A stretch of 64,000 nucleotides of DNA from JALZKA01 sp963721645 (GTDB taxonomy: Bacteria > Actinomycetota > Thermoleophilia > Solirubrobacterales > 70-9), in contig CAVRJK010000002.1 of assembly GCA_963721645.1 (NCBI GenBank), positions 1,054,001-1,118,000 of the forward strand, given 5' to 3'. The first letter of the stretch is position 1, and each line of letters starts with the position of its first letter. Positions 8,756 through 16,127 of this stretch are shown in pieces. A program made the position numbers and the translations under genes. The notes beneath the pieces were generated by a model, which searched no databases, was not told the origin of the DNA, and was given only the letters and a program-made list of their open reading frames with translations.

Positions 8756-8772
8756 GGGCAGCCAAGCCGCCC
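8756..8772 (-). terminator. Small hairpin between the cupredoxin gene and miaB
   Basis: On the minus strand GGGCGGC, a TTG loop, then GCTGCCC followed by TTCGG. Seven pairs including one wobble, with no run of U. It could be a weak or Rho-assisted stop, or an mRNA processing hairpin, between cotranscribed genes. Confidence 0.3.
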
Positions 8773-8782
8773 TCAGTGGGGA

Positions 8783-9364
8783 CTACTTGACGGTGAGGTC
8801 GCCTTCCATGCCCGACTCACGATGCCCGGGAATGGAGCAGTAGAAGACGTATTCGCCCGGCTCGAGCTCTGCGGCGGCGTCGGCGCTGTCGCCGCCCGTG
8901 ACCGTCTCGCTCTGTATGAGGGTCTCGCCGCCGTCCTCGATAGCCACGTTGTGTGGAACCTCGGACGGGTTCGTGTACGTGATCACGACCTCACCGGCCT
9001 CGGCCTCGAGCACGTCGGTGTCGTAGACCAGGTCTCCAGGCGCTGGTGAGGTCAATGCAATCGACCCACCGTCCACCGGCTCGCTCTCCTGCTCGGGAGC
9101 CTCCTCGACGTCCGCCTCTCCGGCTTCAGCCTCCTCGGCCTGCTCAGCGCGGTATTCGAAGATCTCGTCCTCGCGGACTTCGTGCTCTTCACGGGACAAC
9201 ACGACGGCGAACGCTGCCGACCCGACGACGAGAAACGTCATCACGGCAAGCGTTCCGATCATCACGGGTCGCGAAGGAAAGGTCTCCATCCGCATGCCCA
9301 CGAACGCGACGATCACTGCCATCACCGTGAGGCCGAGTCCGAAGAGGTAGAAGAGGTCGCTCAT
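8783..9364 (-). CDS. Membrane-anchored cupredoxin (plastocyanin-like)
   Basis: Two hydrophobic helices (about residues 4-24 and 35-56), an acidic linker (60-98), and a C-terminal cupredoxin domain (about 105-193). A complete type-1 copper ligand set is visible: H138 in VPHNV, then C176, H181 and M186 in the C-x4-H-x4-M loop. It should be a blue-copper electron carrier tethered on the outer face of the membrane. It lies within the rny-miaB-miaA run, which does not explain its role; a respiratory function is inferred only from the fold. Confidence 0.85.
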   Translation of the reverse strand: MSDLFYLFGLGLTVMAVIVAFVGMRMETFPSRPVMIGTLAVMTFLVVGSAAFAVVLSREEHEVREDEIFEYRAEQAEEAEAGEADVEEAPEQESEPVDGGSIALTSPAPGDLVYDTDVLEAEAGEVVITYTNPSEVPHNVAIEDGGETLIQSETVTGGDSADAAAELEPGEYVFYCSIPGHRESGMEGDLTVK

Positions 9365-9424
9365 CCGGCCGCGATCCTATCTCAGAGCAGGCACGGAATC
9401 CGCGTTTCCGCGCTCAGTAGCGAC

Positions 9425-10855
9425 TCAGTCCGCATAGGCCGTCGCACGGCTCTCGCGGATCACGGTGATCTTCGTACGGCCGGGATGGGTCGTCTCCTTC
9501 TCGATTGCCGTGGCGATCTCCTGGGAGATGACGGCGGCCGTGTCGTCGTCCACCTGCCCGGGATCGACGACGACACGGATCTCGCGGCCCGCCCGCATCG
9601 CAAACACGCGCTCGACTCCGTGGTGGCGCGATGCGATCTCTTCGAGGTCCTTCATCCGGCCCACGTACTGCTCCAAGGAGTCGCCACGCGCGCCCGGGCG
9701 CGCGCCCGACACGGCGTCTGACGCCTGCACGATCACCGCCTCGACCGTCTTGATCGGAACCTCGTTGTGATGGGCCTCCATTGCGTGCGCGACGGCCTCG
9801 GATTCGCCGTGGCGTCTCGCGATGCGTCCACCGATCAGGGCGTGTGGGCCTTCCACCTCGTGGGTGACGGCCTTGCCGATGTCGTGGAGGAATGCCGCAC
9901 GGCGTGCGGTCTCCGCCGACGCGCCCAGCTCTTCGGCAAGGATGCCGGCCAGGTTCGCGCACTCGATCAGGTGGTCCAGCACATTTTGGCCGTACGAGGT
10001 GCGAAAACGCAGCTGTCCGATCAGCTTCGTCAACTCGGGGTCAAGGCCGTGGACGTGTGCCTCCAACGCGGCCGTCTCCCCCTCCTCGGTCACCCGCTCG
10101 AGAAGGTCGGTCTTGGCCTGCTCGTAGGTCTCCTCGATAAGCGCCGGATGGATCCGGCCATCCGCAATCAGGCGCTCCAGCGTCAGGCGGGCGATCTCCC
10201 TGCGGACGCCGTCAAAGCTCGACAGGACGACGGCAGAGGGCGTCTCGTCGATGATCACGTCCACGCCGGTGAGCTTTTCCAGAGCCCGGATGTTCCGGCC
10301 CTCACGGCCGATGATCCGGCCCTTCATCTCGTCCGATGGCAGCTCGACGAGTCGTGTGGTCGCTTCCGAGGAGTGCTTTGCGGCCAGCCGGCCGGTGGCC
10401 ACGGCCAGGATGTTCCGGGCACGCCTGTCGCCCTCGCGCTTTGCCTCCTCCTCTATCTGGCGGATCTTCAGCGCAGCCTGGTGCTGGGCCTCCTGTTCGA
10501 CATCGGCCAGGAGCATGTGTTTGGCCTGCGCAGCGCTCAGACCGGAGATGCGCTCCAGCTCACGGCGCTGAACCCGCTTGGCCTGCTTGAGCTCCTCATT
10601 TTGCTGGGCTACGTTCCGCTCGCGGTCCTCCAGCGCCTGGACACGGCGGTCGATGTCTGCCTGGCGTAGCGCGATGGATTCCGTTTCCCTGAGTGCGAGC
10701 TCCTCCATGCGAGCGATCTCGGCCCGGCGAGCCTGGAGCTCATCGACCGGGCTGCCGTCCTGCGATGCGTTTGTCGGCGTTCCTGCGGCGCTAGGCCCGA
10801 GCCCCCCGGCTTCGTCCTCGCGGCGCCAGCCGAAGCGTTGCGCGCGTTGTCCCAT
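9425..10855 (-). CDS. rny: Ribonuclease Y without an N-terminal membrane anchor
   Basis: Endoribonuclease initiating mRNA decay. In order: a charged coiled coil (about residues 38-150), a KH domain with GRIIGREGRNIRA at 179-191, and an HD domain with the metal-binding H324-D325 in FLHDIGKAV. The start is fixed by GGAGGTG eight bases before the ATG at 10855, giving 476 residues; the frame is open for 13 more codons but with no better start. RNase Y normally begins with a transmembrane helix; here the N-terminus (MGQRAQRFGW...) is hydrophilic, so the enzyme appears soluble or is tethered by a partner. First gene of the rny-cupredoxin-miaB-miaA run. Confidence 0.93.
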   Translation of the reverse strand: MGQRAQRFGWRREDEAGGLGPSAAGTPTNASQDGSPVDELQARRAEIARMEELALRETESIALRQADIDRRVQALEDRERNVAQQNEELKQAKRVQRRELERISGLSAAQAKHMLLADVEQEAQHQAALKIRQIEEEAKREGDRRARNILAVATGRLAAKHSSEATTRLVELPSDEMKGRIIGREGRNIRALEKLTGVDVIIDETPSAVVLSSFDGVRREIARLTLERLIADGRIHPALIEETYEQAKTDLLERVTEEGETAALEAHVHGLDPELTKLIGQLRFRTSYGQNVLDHLIECANLAGILAEELGASAETARRAAFLHDIGKAVTHEVEGPHALIGGRIARRHGESEAVAHAMEAHHNEVPIKTVEAVIVQASDAVSGARPGARGDSLEQYVGRMKDLEEIASRHHGVERVFAMRAGREIRVVVDPGQVDDDTAAVISQEIATAIEKETTHPGRTKITVIRESRATAYAD

Positions 10856-10871
10856 TTCGGTTTCACCTCCA

Positions 10872-10897
10872 CCCGTGCAGGCGAGGGCCTGCAACGG
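10872..10897 (-). promoter_or_regulatory. Hairpin in the rny leader just upstream of the Shine-Dalgarno sequence
   Basis: On the minus strand TGCAGGC, a CCTC loop, then GCCTGCA: seven perfect pairs, extendable with flanking CCG/CGG across a bulge. It ends a few bases before the GGAGGTG of rny. A hairpin here could modulate rny translation or be a self-cleavage target; this is inference. Confidence 0.4.
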
Positions 10898-10994
10898 GCG
10901 CGTTTGTCTTCAGAGTTCATGATTGGTTCGTTGTTTGAGAGCCGCCGACCGTCCCGGCCGGATATGGCTCGCAACCGATGGTAAACCCGAGCGC

Positions 10995-11101
10995 AAGGGG
11001 CTGGCTTGCCCAGGAGGCCGGGTGACGCTCAGGCTGCGCGACGAAGCGTCCACCGAACGCAGGCTTGGTCGGCGCCCAGCGCAACCGAGGCGCCACCCCT
11101 T
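10995..11101. other. Possible structured RNA in the rny-island gap
   Basis: The gene-free stretch from about 10900 to 11230 holds a 107-bp segment whose ends are complementary (AAGGGG / CCCCTT). Inside is a helix of nine pairs (GGTGACGCT with AGCGTCCACC, one bulged C) and a second arm built on two GGCGCC copies. It matches none of the small RNAs I can recognise (SRP, 6S, tmRNA, common riboswitches). Strand and function are unknown. The rest of this gap shows no open frame that looks coding. Confidence 0.25.
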
Positions 11102-11111
11102 GACCTAGTAG

Positions 11112-11130
11112 CTCGACTTTAAAGCTCGAC
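11112..11130. repeat. Short direct repeat around CTTTAAAG
   Basis: AGCTCGAC occurs twice, separated by TTTAA, just before the island's first hairpin-like element. It may be a binding site or an insertion scar. Only its position at the island edge makes it notable. Confidence 0.3.
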
Positions 11131-11230
11131 GCAACTACTTGAGGAGAGCGCTTTTCGCCCGAAGGGCAACTTCCTTGATTCGCCTCGACGTCTCGCGTCG
11201 CGGCAGCCCGAAGACGGATAGTTTCTCTCT

Positions 11231-11520
11231 ATGGAGCAATTCACAACGACGATCCGTTCGGCGCAGAGCATCGATGAGTTCCGAACGGAAGCGCTGCCCG
11301 AGCTCCTCGCGCGCCTCGGCACATGGGGCTACCGGGTATCCGCCCCTGACAGATGACACGGCGCGCCTTACGCGTGAGAGGGGCGGGGTCATCTACTACC
11401 TCTTTCGCACGTTCAACACCCTCGCGCTGAGCTTCACGGCTGAGGGCACCGGGACGAGCCTCACAGTCAGCGGGAACCACGGCAAAAGTTCGCCAGCTAT
11501 GCGACGAGCTCGCTTCCTAG
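11231..11520 (+). pseudogene. Remnant of a ~95-residue protein gene broken by two frame changes
   Basis: From ATG at 11231 the frame reads MEQFTTTIRSAQSIDEFRTE... and stops after 41 codons. Protein-like sequence (LTRERGGVIYYLFRTFNTL...) then continues in a second frame and ends in a third (KVRQLCDELAS, stop at 11518-11520). Joined, it would be a small alpha/beta protein of about 95 residues, ending exactly at a boundary hairpin. TAGTTT lies six bases before the ATG, as in a leaderless promoter. No family is recognised. It could be a decayed gene or a region with sequencing errors. Confidence 0.35.
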
Positions 11521-11540
11521 GCGCTTTTCGTCCAAAGCAC
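11521..11540 (-). repeat. Boundary hairpin repeat 1
   Basis: On the minus strand GTGCTTT, loop GGACGA, AAAGCGC (seven pairs with one G-U). It touches the TAA of the NTF2-like gene on one side and the TAG of the frameshifted gene on the other. Same family as the elements at 11972, 12609, 12634 and 14470. It has no U-run, so it is not a classical terminator. Confidence 0.6.
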
Positions 11541-11942
11541 TTACTCCGACAATCCCGCGGCTTCGAGGGCCTCCGGCAGGTCTTGGTAGAGAGTGAAGCC
11601 GATCACTTTCCGATCACGAAACGTCCACAGATGTGGACCGCGAACCTCGACATCGACCCCGCTGCCGCGGCCTCGGCCGGCACCATGGACGAGGGCTATG
11701 ACCGCGTCGTCCGCCTCGATGAACTCCTCCGGCTCGAGAGTGAACGACTCGAATGCCTCCCAGTAAAGGCTGAACAATTGCCTGATCCCCTCGAGGCCGG
11801 TGTATGTCCCTCGATCCGGACTGCGCGACTCGGAGAAATCGAGCTCGAAGCCAGGGTGCACATCGTCGCGGAGCGCATCGACATCGCGCTCGTTGAATGC
11901 ACGGTAACCACGGCGCACGATCTCCACGTAGGCCTGCGACAT
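11541..11942 (-). CDS. NTF2-like/SnoaL-type protein
   Basis: A 133-residue NTF2-superfamily protein. It begins with the helical YVEIVRRGYRAFNERDVDALRDDVHPGF pattern (quoted in part: AFNERDVDAL, residues 15-24), followed by the TYTGLEGIRQLFSLY segment and the strand VEVRGPHLWTFRDRKVIGF. The family covers ketosteroid isomerase-like enzymes, polyketide cyclases and ligand-binding proteins, so the substrate is not predictable. It shares the GRGSGVD strand, the TYTG turn and the C-terminal EALEAAGL with the next gene, so the two are paralogues. Hairpin repeats flank it on both sides. Confidence 0.85.
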   Translation of the reverse strand: MSQAYVEIVRRGYRAFNERDVDALRDDVHPGFELDFSESRSPDRGTYTGLEGIRQLFSLYWEAFESFTLEPEEFIEADDAVIALVHGAGRGRGSGVDVEVRGPHLWTFRDRKVIGFTLYQDLPEALEAAGLSE

Positions 11943-11946
11943 CCCG

Positions 11947-11975
11947 CGCAGTATCTCCTAGAAAGGAGTTAGAAG
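11947..11975 (-). promoter_or_regulatory. Hairpin that could mask the Shine-Dalgarno sequence of the NTF2-like gene
   Basis: On the minus strand AACTCCT, then TTCT, then AGGAGAT. The AGGAG upstream of the ATG at 11942 can pair with the preceding CTCCT. The spacing to the start codon is long (about 12 bases). Confidence 0.25.
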
Positions 11976-11993
11976 CGTTTCGTCCAAAGCATC
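11972..11993 (-). repeat. Boundary hairpin repeat 2
   Basis: On the minus strand GATGCTTTGGACGAAACGC and two further bases: the same core as repeat 1 with one changed position in the 3' arm. It starts at the TAG of the second NTF2-like gene and lies between the two paralogues. Confidence 0.6.
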
Positions 11994-12577
11994 TAAGGGC
12001 GAAACGTCATTGGGGGGGCGGATGCGATCGGGCTTCGCTCCTTCAGACCAACGGCCTGCAGCGCTTCCTTACGGCTGCTGAACAGACGCCCCGCGATCGC
12101 CATTCCGTCGCCTGTCTGGACCTCAAGGGCGATCTCAGCTCTTATATCCACTCCGCTCCCCCTGCCGCGAACCCCGAAGTCGCCGATCGCGAGGAAGCGC
12201 GTCCCATCGAGATCTATGAACTCGCGAAGCTCCAGCTTCAGTCCTGGGAAGGCTTCGAGAAGCGCCATGAGGGCGTCCCCCCAGGCTTGGGGGCCAGTGT
12301 AATTCCCCATTGAGAACGTGTTCAAGACTGCCTCGGGGTGAACGGCCGGGACAAACCCGCCGAACGAGGCCTTTTGCAGGTGGTCGAGGAGAATCCAGTA
12401 GTAGCGAGCTAGAAAGGCCATTCGAAAGCGTGAGGGCGGCAGATCAATAAAGAAGGCCCTCACTCGGGCGCTTCGCTTGGCTAGGGGCCATGCCACGTAA
12501 ACCGGGAGGTATCTCCATGCGTCGTAGCCCGGCGCGAATCTCGCGGAGCGCTTGCTGAGCCTTACGTTCGCCGCCAC
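11993..12577 (-). CDS. NTF2-like/SnoaL-type protein, paralogue of the neighbour
   Basis: The C-terminal ~140 residues form an NTF2-like domain aligning with the downstream neighbour: HPEAVLNTF against HPGFELDF, NYTG against TYTG, RGRGSGVDI against RGRGSGVDV, KEALQAVGL against PEALEAAGL. The first 52 residues of the open frame are basic and W/Y/P-rich and do not belong to the domain. An ATG at 12421 (MAFLARYYW...) would give a more usual 142-residue protein. Neither start has a clear Shine-Dalgarno sequence. Function unknown beyond the fold. Confidence 0.7.
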   Translation of the reverse strand: MAANVRLSKRSARFAPGYDAWRYLPVYVAWPLAKRSARVRAFFIDLPPSRFRMAFLARYYWILLDHLQKASFGGFVPAVHPEAVLNTFSMGNYTGPQAWGDALMALLEAFPGLKLELREFIDLDGTRFLAIGDFGVRGRGSGVDIRAEIALEVQTGDGMAIAGRLFSSRKEALQAVGLKERSPIASAPPMTFRP

Positions 12578-12608
12578 GGGAGCAGCAGTATTACGCGATC
12601 AGTGAATG

Positions 12609-12630
12609 GATGCTTTCCATGCAAAGCGAC
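12609..12630 (-). repeat. Boundary hairpin repeat 3 (first of a tandem pair)
   Basis: GCTTT, loop GCATGG, AAAGC on the minus strand, inside a 22-bp element with the family layout. It lies three bases from the next copy. Confidence 0.5.
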
Positions 12631-12633
12631 ATA

Positions 12634-12655
12634 GACGCTTTTCGTCCAAAGCATC
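12634..12655 (-). repeat. Boundary hairpin repeat 4 (second of a tandem pair)
   Basis: On the minus strand GATGCTTT, loop GGACGA, AAAGCGTC: eight pairs including one G-U, the best-formed copy with the GGACGA loop. It sits 30 bp past the stop of the BNR-repeat gene. Confidence 0.6.
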
Positions 12656-12685
12656 TATCTCGGCACCCTGATCTGCGACCGGACC

Positions 12686-14248
12686 CTATCTCTGGCTCCG
12701 CCCGACCCGGAGGCGAGCGAAGAACACGTCGCTCGCGCCGACAGTCGCTCTGGGCGCCGCCATCGCAAAGGCGGTCGCAAAACCGCCAGGAAGGCCGACG
12801 AGCCCGTGAGGGTCGTCGCCGAGGTGGCGACCCTCTACGGGGATCTTGCGATACCCGGCCCGCCGCAGGTCGTAGGGACCCGCAAGGTGCCGCTCGTGCC
12901 AGCTTCGCCCGCGGTCGTGGGAGTGTGCGAACCAGACGTCCGTCGAGAAGGGGCGGTCCCCGGGCACGTCGTTTCGCAGGTCGTGATACGTCACTCCGAC
13001 GGTGCCGTTGCCGCTTAGGGCAAGGGCCGGCTGAAACATCTGCGCTCCGGAACGGGCGACCGTCGCAGTCCGGCTCCACGTTGCTCCGCCATCGCCTGAT
13101 CTGGCGATCCGGATCTCCCCGGTCTCAGCTGAGGTGGCGTGGCGCCAGGCGATGTACGCGGTGCCGTCGCGAGAGACGTCGGCGCCATAGAAGGGCTCAC
13201 ATGTTTGGACGGGCTCGCCGGTCTCGGGGTCCTCGAAGGGCGAGCACGGGGGTCCGCCGCTACCGCGGAACTCCGCGACGGTCACCGGGGGCAACCACGA
13301 CTCACCACCATCGCTGGAACGCAGAGCCAGAATCGAATAGGTCGGACGGACTCCGAGCGGGACGGGCGAGAGGGTGGCCGCCGTCGCCGGCTGGAGCAAT
13401 ACTGCGGTCACAAGTAGATCCCCGTCAGGAAGAACCAGAAGCTCGGGCCTGAGCAGAGCTCCAGGCGGAGGCGGGATGATGGTTGAGCGCGGAGTTGACC
13501 AGCTCTTGCCCCCATCGAGGGTGCGAGAGAAGCGGAGATCTAGGGAAACCGGCGAGAGGGCCTGGACGAACTCCTGCCAGACGACGTAAGCGGTACCGGG
13601 TTTGGCGGGATCAGCTGTAATCGACGGCTGGTCGTGGCTTGCCACGTACCCCCCGGCCACGATCGAGGGCTGCGACCACGAGCGACCGCCGTTCGTGGAG
13701 GTGTTCACCTGGAACTGAGTGCGGTAGGGGACCGGCAGACTCGGGTCGGGGAGGTCGAGCGAGAAGCCCGCGAGGTACGCCCTACCGTCCGGGCCGATCG
13801 AAAGCCAAGGATCGGCCGCGATGTCTAATCCGCCGCCCGAGCAGCTCGAGTTCCCCGGGACCTCGGCGTCCCTCCATGAGGCGCCGCCATCACGCGAACG
13901 GGAGGCGACGTAACCCAGATATAGATCCTGCATCCAGGATGTGATCAGCTTCCGCGGATTATTTGGATCGACAGCGATCGTGGCCTCGGTTTCGGCATCC
14001 TCGAAGCCCTCGCCAAGGCCAGCTCCTTCAATGTCCGGACCACAATCCTTCGGGTACGGGCTCGCTGCGGAAATTGGGTCCAGTGCCTTCAACTTGGCCT
14101 TGGTCGCGCCTGCCGTGGCAGCACCCAGCGTCATCGCGACCGCTATTGGCAGGACGAACCAGACCCATCGGCCCCGCCCCAATGCCCCCCACCTACGTAA
14201 TGTGCTCAAACTGTTTGACTCCCGGATGCGAAGGGACGTCATCATCAC
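12686..14248 (-). CDS. Secreted BNR/Asp-box repeat protein (sialidase-like propeller)
   Basis: A 520-residue protein with an N-terminal hydrophobic export segment (about residues 28-47, ending AATAGA). Six Asp-box-like turns follow (SRDGGASW, STNGGRSW, TLDGGKSW, SSDGGESW, SGDGGATW, SHDRGRSW), the signature of sialidase-type beta-propellers. I do not see a clear arginine triad proving sialidase activity, so a binding or non-sialidase role is possible. It starts at one of three consecutive ATGs. The largest gene of the island between rny and recX, bounded by hairpin repeats on both sides. Confidence 0.78.
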   Translation of the reverse strand: MMMTSLRIRESNSLSTLRRWGALGRGRWVWFVLPIAVAMTLGAATAGATKAKLKALDPISAASPYPKDCGPDIEGAGLGEGFEDAETEATIAVDPNNPRKLITSWMQDLYLGYVASRSRDGGASWRDAEVPGNSSCSGGGLDIAADPWLSIGPDGRAYLAGFSLDLPDPSLPVPYRTQFQVNTSTNGGRSWSQPSIVAGGYVASHDQPSITADPAKPGTAYVVWQEFVQALSPVSLDLRFSRTLDGGKSWSTPRSTIIPPPPGALLRPELLVLPDGDLLVTAVLLQPATAATLSPVPLGVRPTYSILALRSSDGGESWLPPVTVAEFRGSGGPPCSPFEDPETGEPVQTCEPFYGADVSRDGTAYIAWRHATSAETGEIRIARSGDGGATWSRTATVARSGAQMFQPALALSGNGTVGVTYHDLRNDVPGDRPFSTDVWFAHSHDRGRSWHERHLAGPYDLRRAGYRKIPVEGRHLGDDPHGLVGLPGGFATAFAMAAPRATVGASDVFFARLRVGRSQR

Positions 14249-14469
14249 TCAGCTCTCTCCATCGTGGGGCGGCCTGCCGTCACGGTTCCAGCAAGCATCG
14301 CCACCGTCGTGACACCTACTAAGGCCGAGTTTCGCCTGAACGTTTCCCTCATGACCTTCCTCCCTAGTCGGTCCCGAACGCCCGCACCGTCTCACACACG
14401 GAGCGGGTTGGCAAGGCATTTGTGTCGTGTCTCACAGAAAGAAAACTGCTTGTGCATCCTGCCGAGATA

Positions 14470-14491
14470 GGTGCTTTCCGTGCAAAGCACC
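14470..14491 (-). repeat. Boundary hairpin repeat 5 (perfect 8-bp stem)
   Basis: GGTGCTTT, six-base loop, AAAGCACC: a fully paired eight-bp stem 14 bp beyond the recX stop, marking the island's recX-side edge. It aligns with the other copies over the GCTTTG-A(C/T)G-AAAGC core. The remainder of the 257-bp gap to the BNR-repeat gene shows nothing else I can identify. Confidence 0.55.
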
Positions 14492-14505
14492 CAGATTCTT
14501 GGCGC

Positions 14506-14964
14506 TCAGGCTGCTCGGCGCTCGGCCAGGCGCACGGCGGCGTAGGCGACTTCCAGCTCGTAGCCGCGTCGCGCGAGGAAGGCGAGCGCTCTCCCACGCC
14601 CCGAGTCATCTTCGAGATCGTCGTTTCGACGGTCCAAGAGGTCGGCGGCGCGCTCGGCTAGTTCATCGTGAGTCTCGCCCCCTGCGGCCGCATCGGCGAT
14701 CGCTCGCGCGACGCCTTTTTCAATCAACGCCTCACGGATGCGCGTGGGCCCCCAGCCGGAGAGCTCACGCTTGTCCTGCGAAAACAATGACGCGTAGCGC
14801 TCGTCGTCGAGCTGCCCCAGCTCGACGAGGCGCTCGATCGTCTCCTCGATCTCAGCCGGGTCGGCCTCGCGCTGGACAAGGCGATCGCGGACCTCCGCGA
14901 TCGTCATTTCCCGGCGCGACAGGGCACGGACTGCCAGCTCAAATGCGCTCTTGCGCCCTGGCAC
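14506..14964 (-). CDS. recX: Regulatory protein RecX
   Basis: RecX modulates RecA filament growth. The 152 residues show the typical three-helix repeats: the leading ALRALSRREMTIAEVRDRL-type repeat (RALSRREMT at 13-21), LVELGQLDDERYA at about 46-58 and a C-terminal AFLARRGYELE. It lies 21 bp downstream of recA, the standard order, and is the last gene before the accessory island. Confidence 0.95.
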   Translation of the reverse strand: MPGRKSAFELAVRALSRREMTIAEVRDRLVQREADPAEIEETIERLVELGQLDDERYASLFSQDKRELSGWGPTRIREALIEKGVARAIADAAAGGETHDELAERAADLLDRRNDDLEDDSGRGRALAFLARRGYELEVAYAAVRLAERRAA

Positions 14965-14985
14965 GCGCCCTGGCCTCCGCCCGCG

Positions 14986-16119
14986 CTATGCCGCCTGGCG
15001 CTCGGGCTCGGCGTCGTCGGCGATCGCCTCGGGCGCCGCCTCTTTGGCTTCCGGCGCATCCGGCACCGCCGCGATCGGTCGCGGCTTTCGCTCCATGCCC
15101 AGGATCGCGAAGATCTTCGTCTCGATCTCCTGCGCCAACTCCGGGTTCTCGGACAGATAGCCCTTGGTGTTGTTCCGCCCCTGGCCGAGCCTGAGCTCGC
15201 CGTAGGAAAAGAACGAACCTGACTTCTGGATCAGGTCGTGCTCGAGCGCGAGGTCGAGGAGGCAGCCCTCGTGGGAGATACCGACGCCGTACTCGATGTC
15301 GAACTCGGCCTGGCGGAACGGTGCCGCGACCTTGTTCTTGACAACCTTGATGCGGACCCGGTTGCCGACTGCCTCGGTGCCCTCCTTGAGGGTCTCGATG
15401 CGCCGGATGTCGAGGCGCTGTGACGAGTAGAACTTGAGCGCGCGACCGCCCGGCTGCGTCTCGGGCGAACCGAAGGTGACGCCGATCTTCTCGCGGATCT
15501 GGTTGGTGAACAGGCAGACCGTGTTGGCACGGTTGAGGTTGCCGGCGAGCTTCCGCATCGCCTGCGACATCATCCGGGCCTGGAGGCCGACCGTCTGGTC
15601 GCCCATCTGGCCTTCCAGTTCGACGCGGGGCGTCAGCGCAGCGACCGAGTCGACCGCGATCACGTCGACCGCTCCGGAGCGGACGAGGACGTCGACGATC
15701 TCGAGCGCCTGCTCGCCGTAGTCGGGCTGGGAGATCAAAAGCTCGTCCGTGTTGAGACCGATGCGACTCGCGTAAATGGGGTCGAGAGCGTGCTCGGCGT
15801 CGATGAAAGCGCAGACGCCGCCGCGCTTTTGAGCCTCGGCCATGATGTGATAGACGAGCGTCGTCTTACCCGATGACTCCGGGCCAAAGATCTCGATCAC
15901 GCGGCCGCGCGGGACGCCGCCTACTCCAAGCGCGAGGTCGAGCGAGAGCGCGCCGGTGGGAATCGCCTCGACCTCGATGGCGTTGTGCCCGCTGAGTGTC
16001 ATCAGCGAGCCGGCGCCGAACTGCTTGTCGATCTGAGCCTTGGCGGCCTCAAGGGCTGCCTCGCGTGCCTTCGCCTGCTTTTCCGCTGCCTTCTGGTCTG
16101 CCTTTGTCTGTTCAGCCAT
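14986..16119 (-). CDS. recA: Recombinase RecA
   Basis: DNA strand-exchange ATPase and SOS coprotease. Walker A GPESSGKT is at residues 79-86, followed by the LLISQPDYGEQALEI segment and NQIREKIGVTFGSPETQPGG (loop L2 region). The start ATG at 16119 has GAGGTG nine bases upstream; ten more codons are open beyond it but lie within that leader. It gives 377 residues with an alanine/glutamate-rich C-terminal tail. Nine bp downstream of thpR. I see no consensus actinobacterial LexA box immediately upstream, so the promoter may lie farther up the operon. Confidence 0.97.
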   Translation of the reverse strand: MAEQTKADQKAAEKQAKAREAALEAAKAQIDKQFGAGSLMTLSGHNAIEVEAIPTGALSLDLALGVGGVPRGRVIEIFGPESSGKTTLVYHIMAEAQKRGGVCAFIDAEHALDPIYASRIGLNTDELLISQPDYGEQALEIVDVLVRSGAVDVIAVDSVAALTPRVELEGQMGDQTVGLQARMMSQAMRKLAGNLNRANTVCLFTNQIREKIGVTFGSPETQPGGRALKFYSSQRLDIRRIETLKEGTEAVGNRVRIKVVKNKVAAPFRQAEFDIEYGVGISHEGCLLDLALEHDLIQKSGSFFSYGELRLGQGRNNTKGYLSENPELAQEIETKIFAILGMERKPRPIAAVPDAPEAKEAAPEAIADDAEPERQAA

Positions 16120-16127
16120 CTTCTCTT

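Noticed and set aside
11112..14491. Integron-type attC sites
   Set aside because: The boundary hairpins are too short and lack the GTTRRRY/RYYYAAC core sites, and no tyrosine integrase is in the window.
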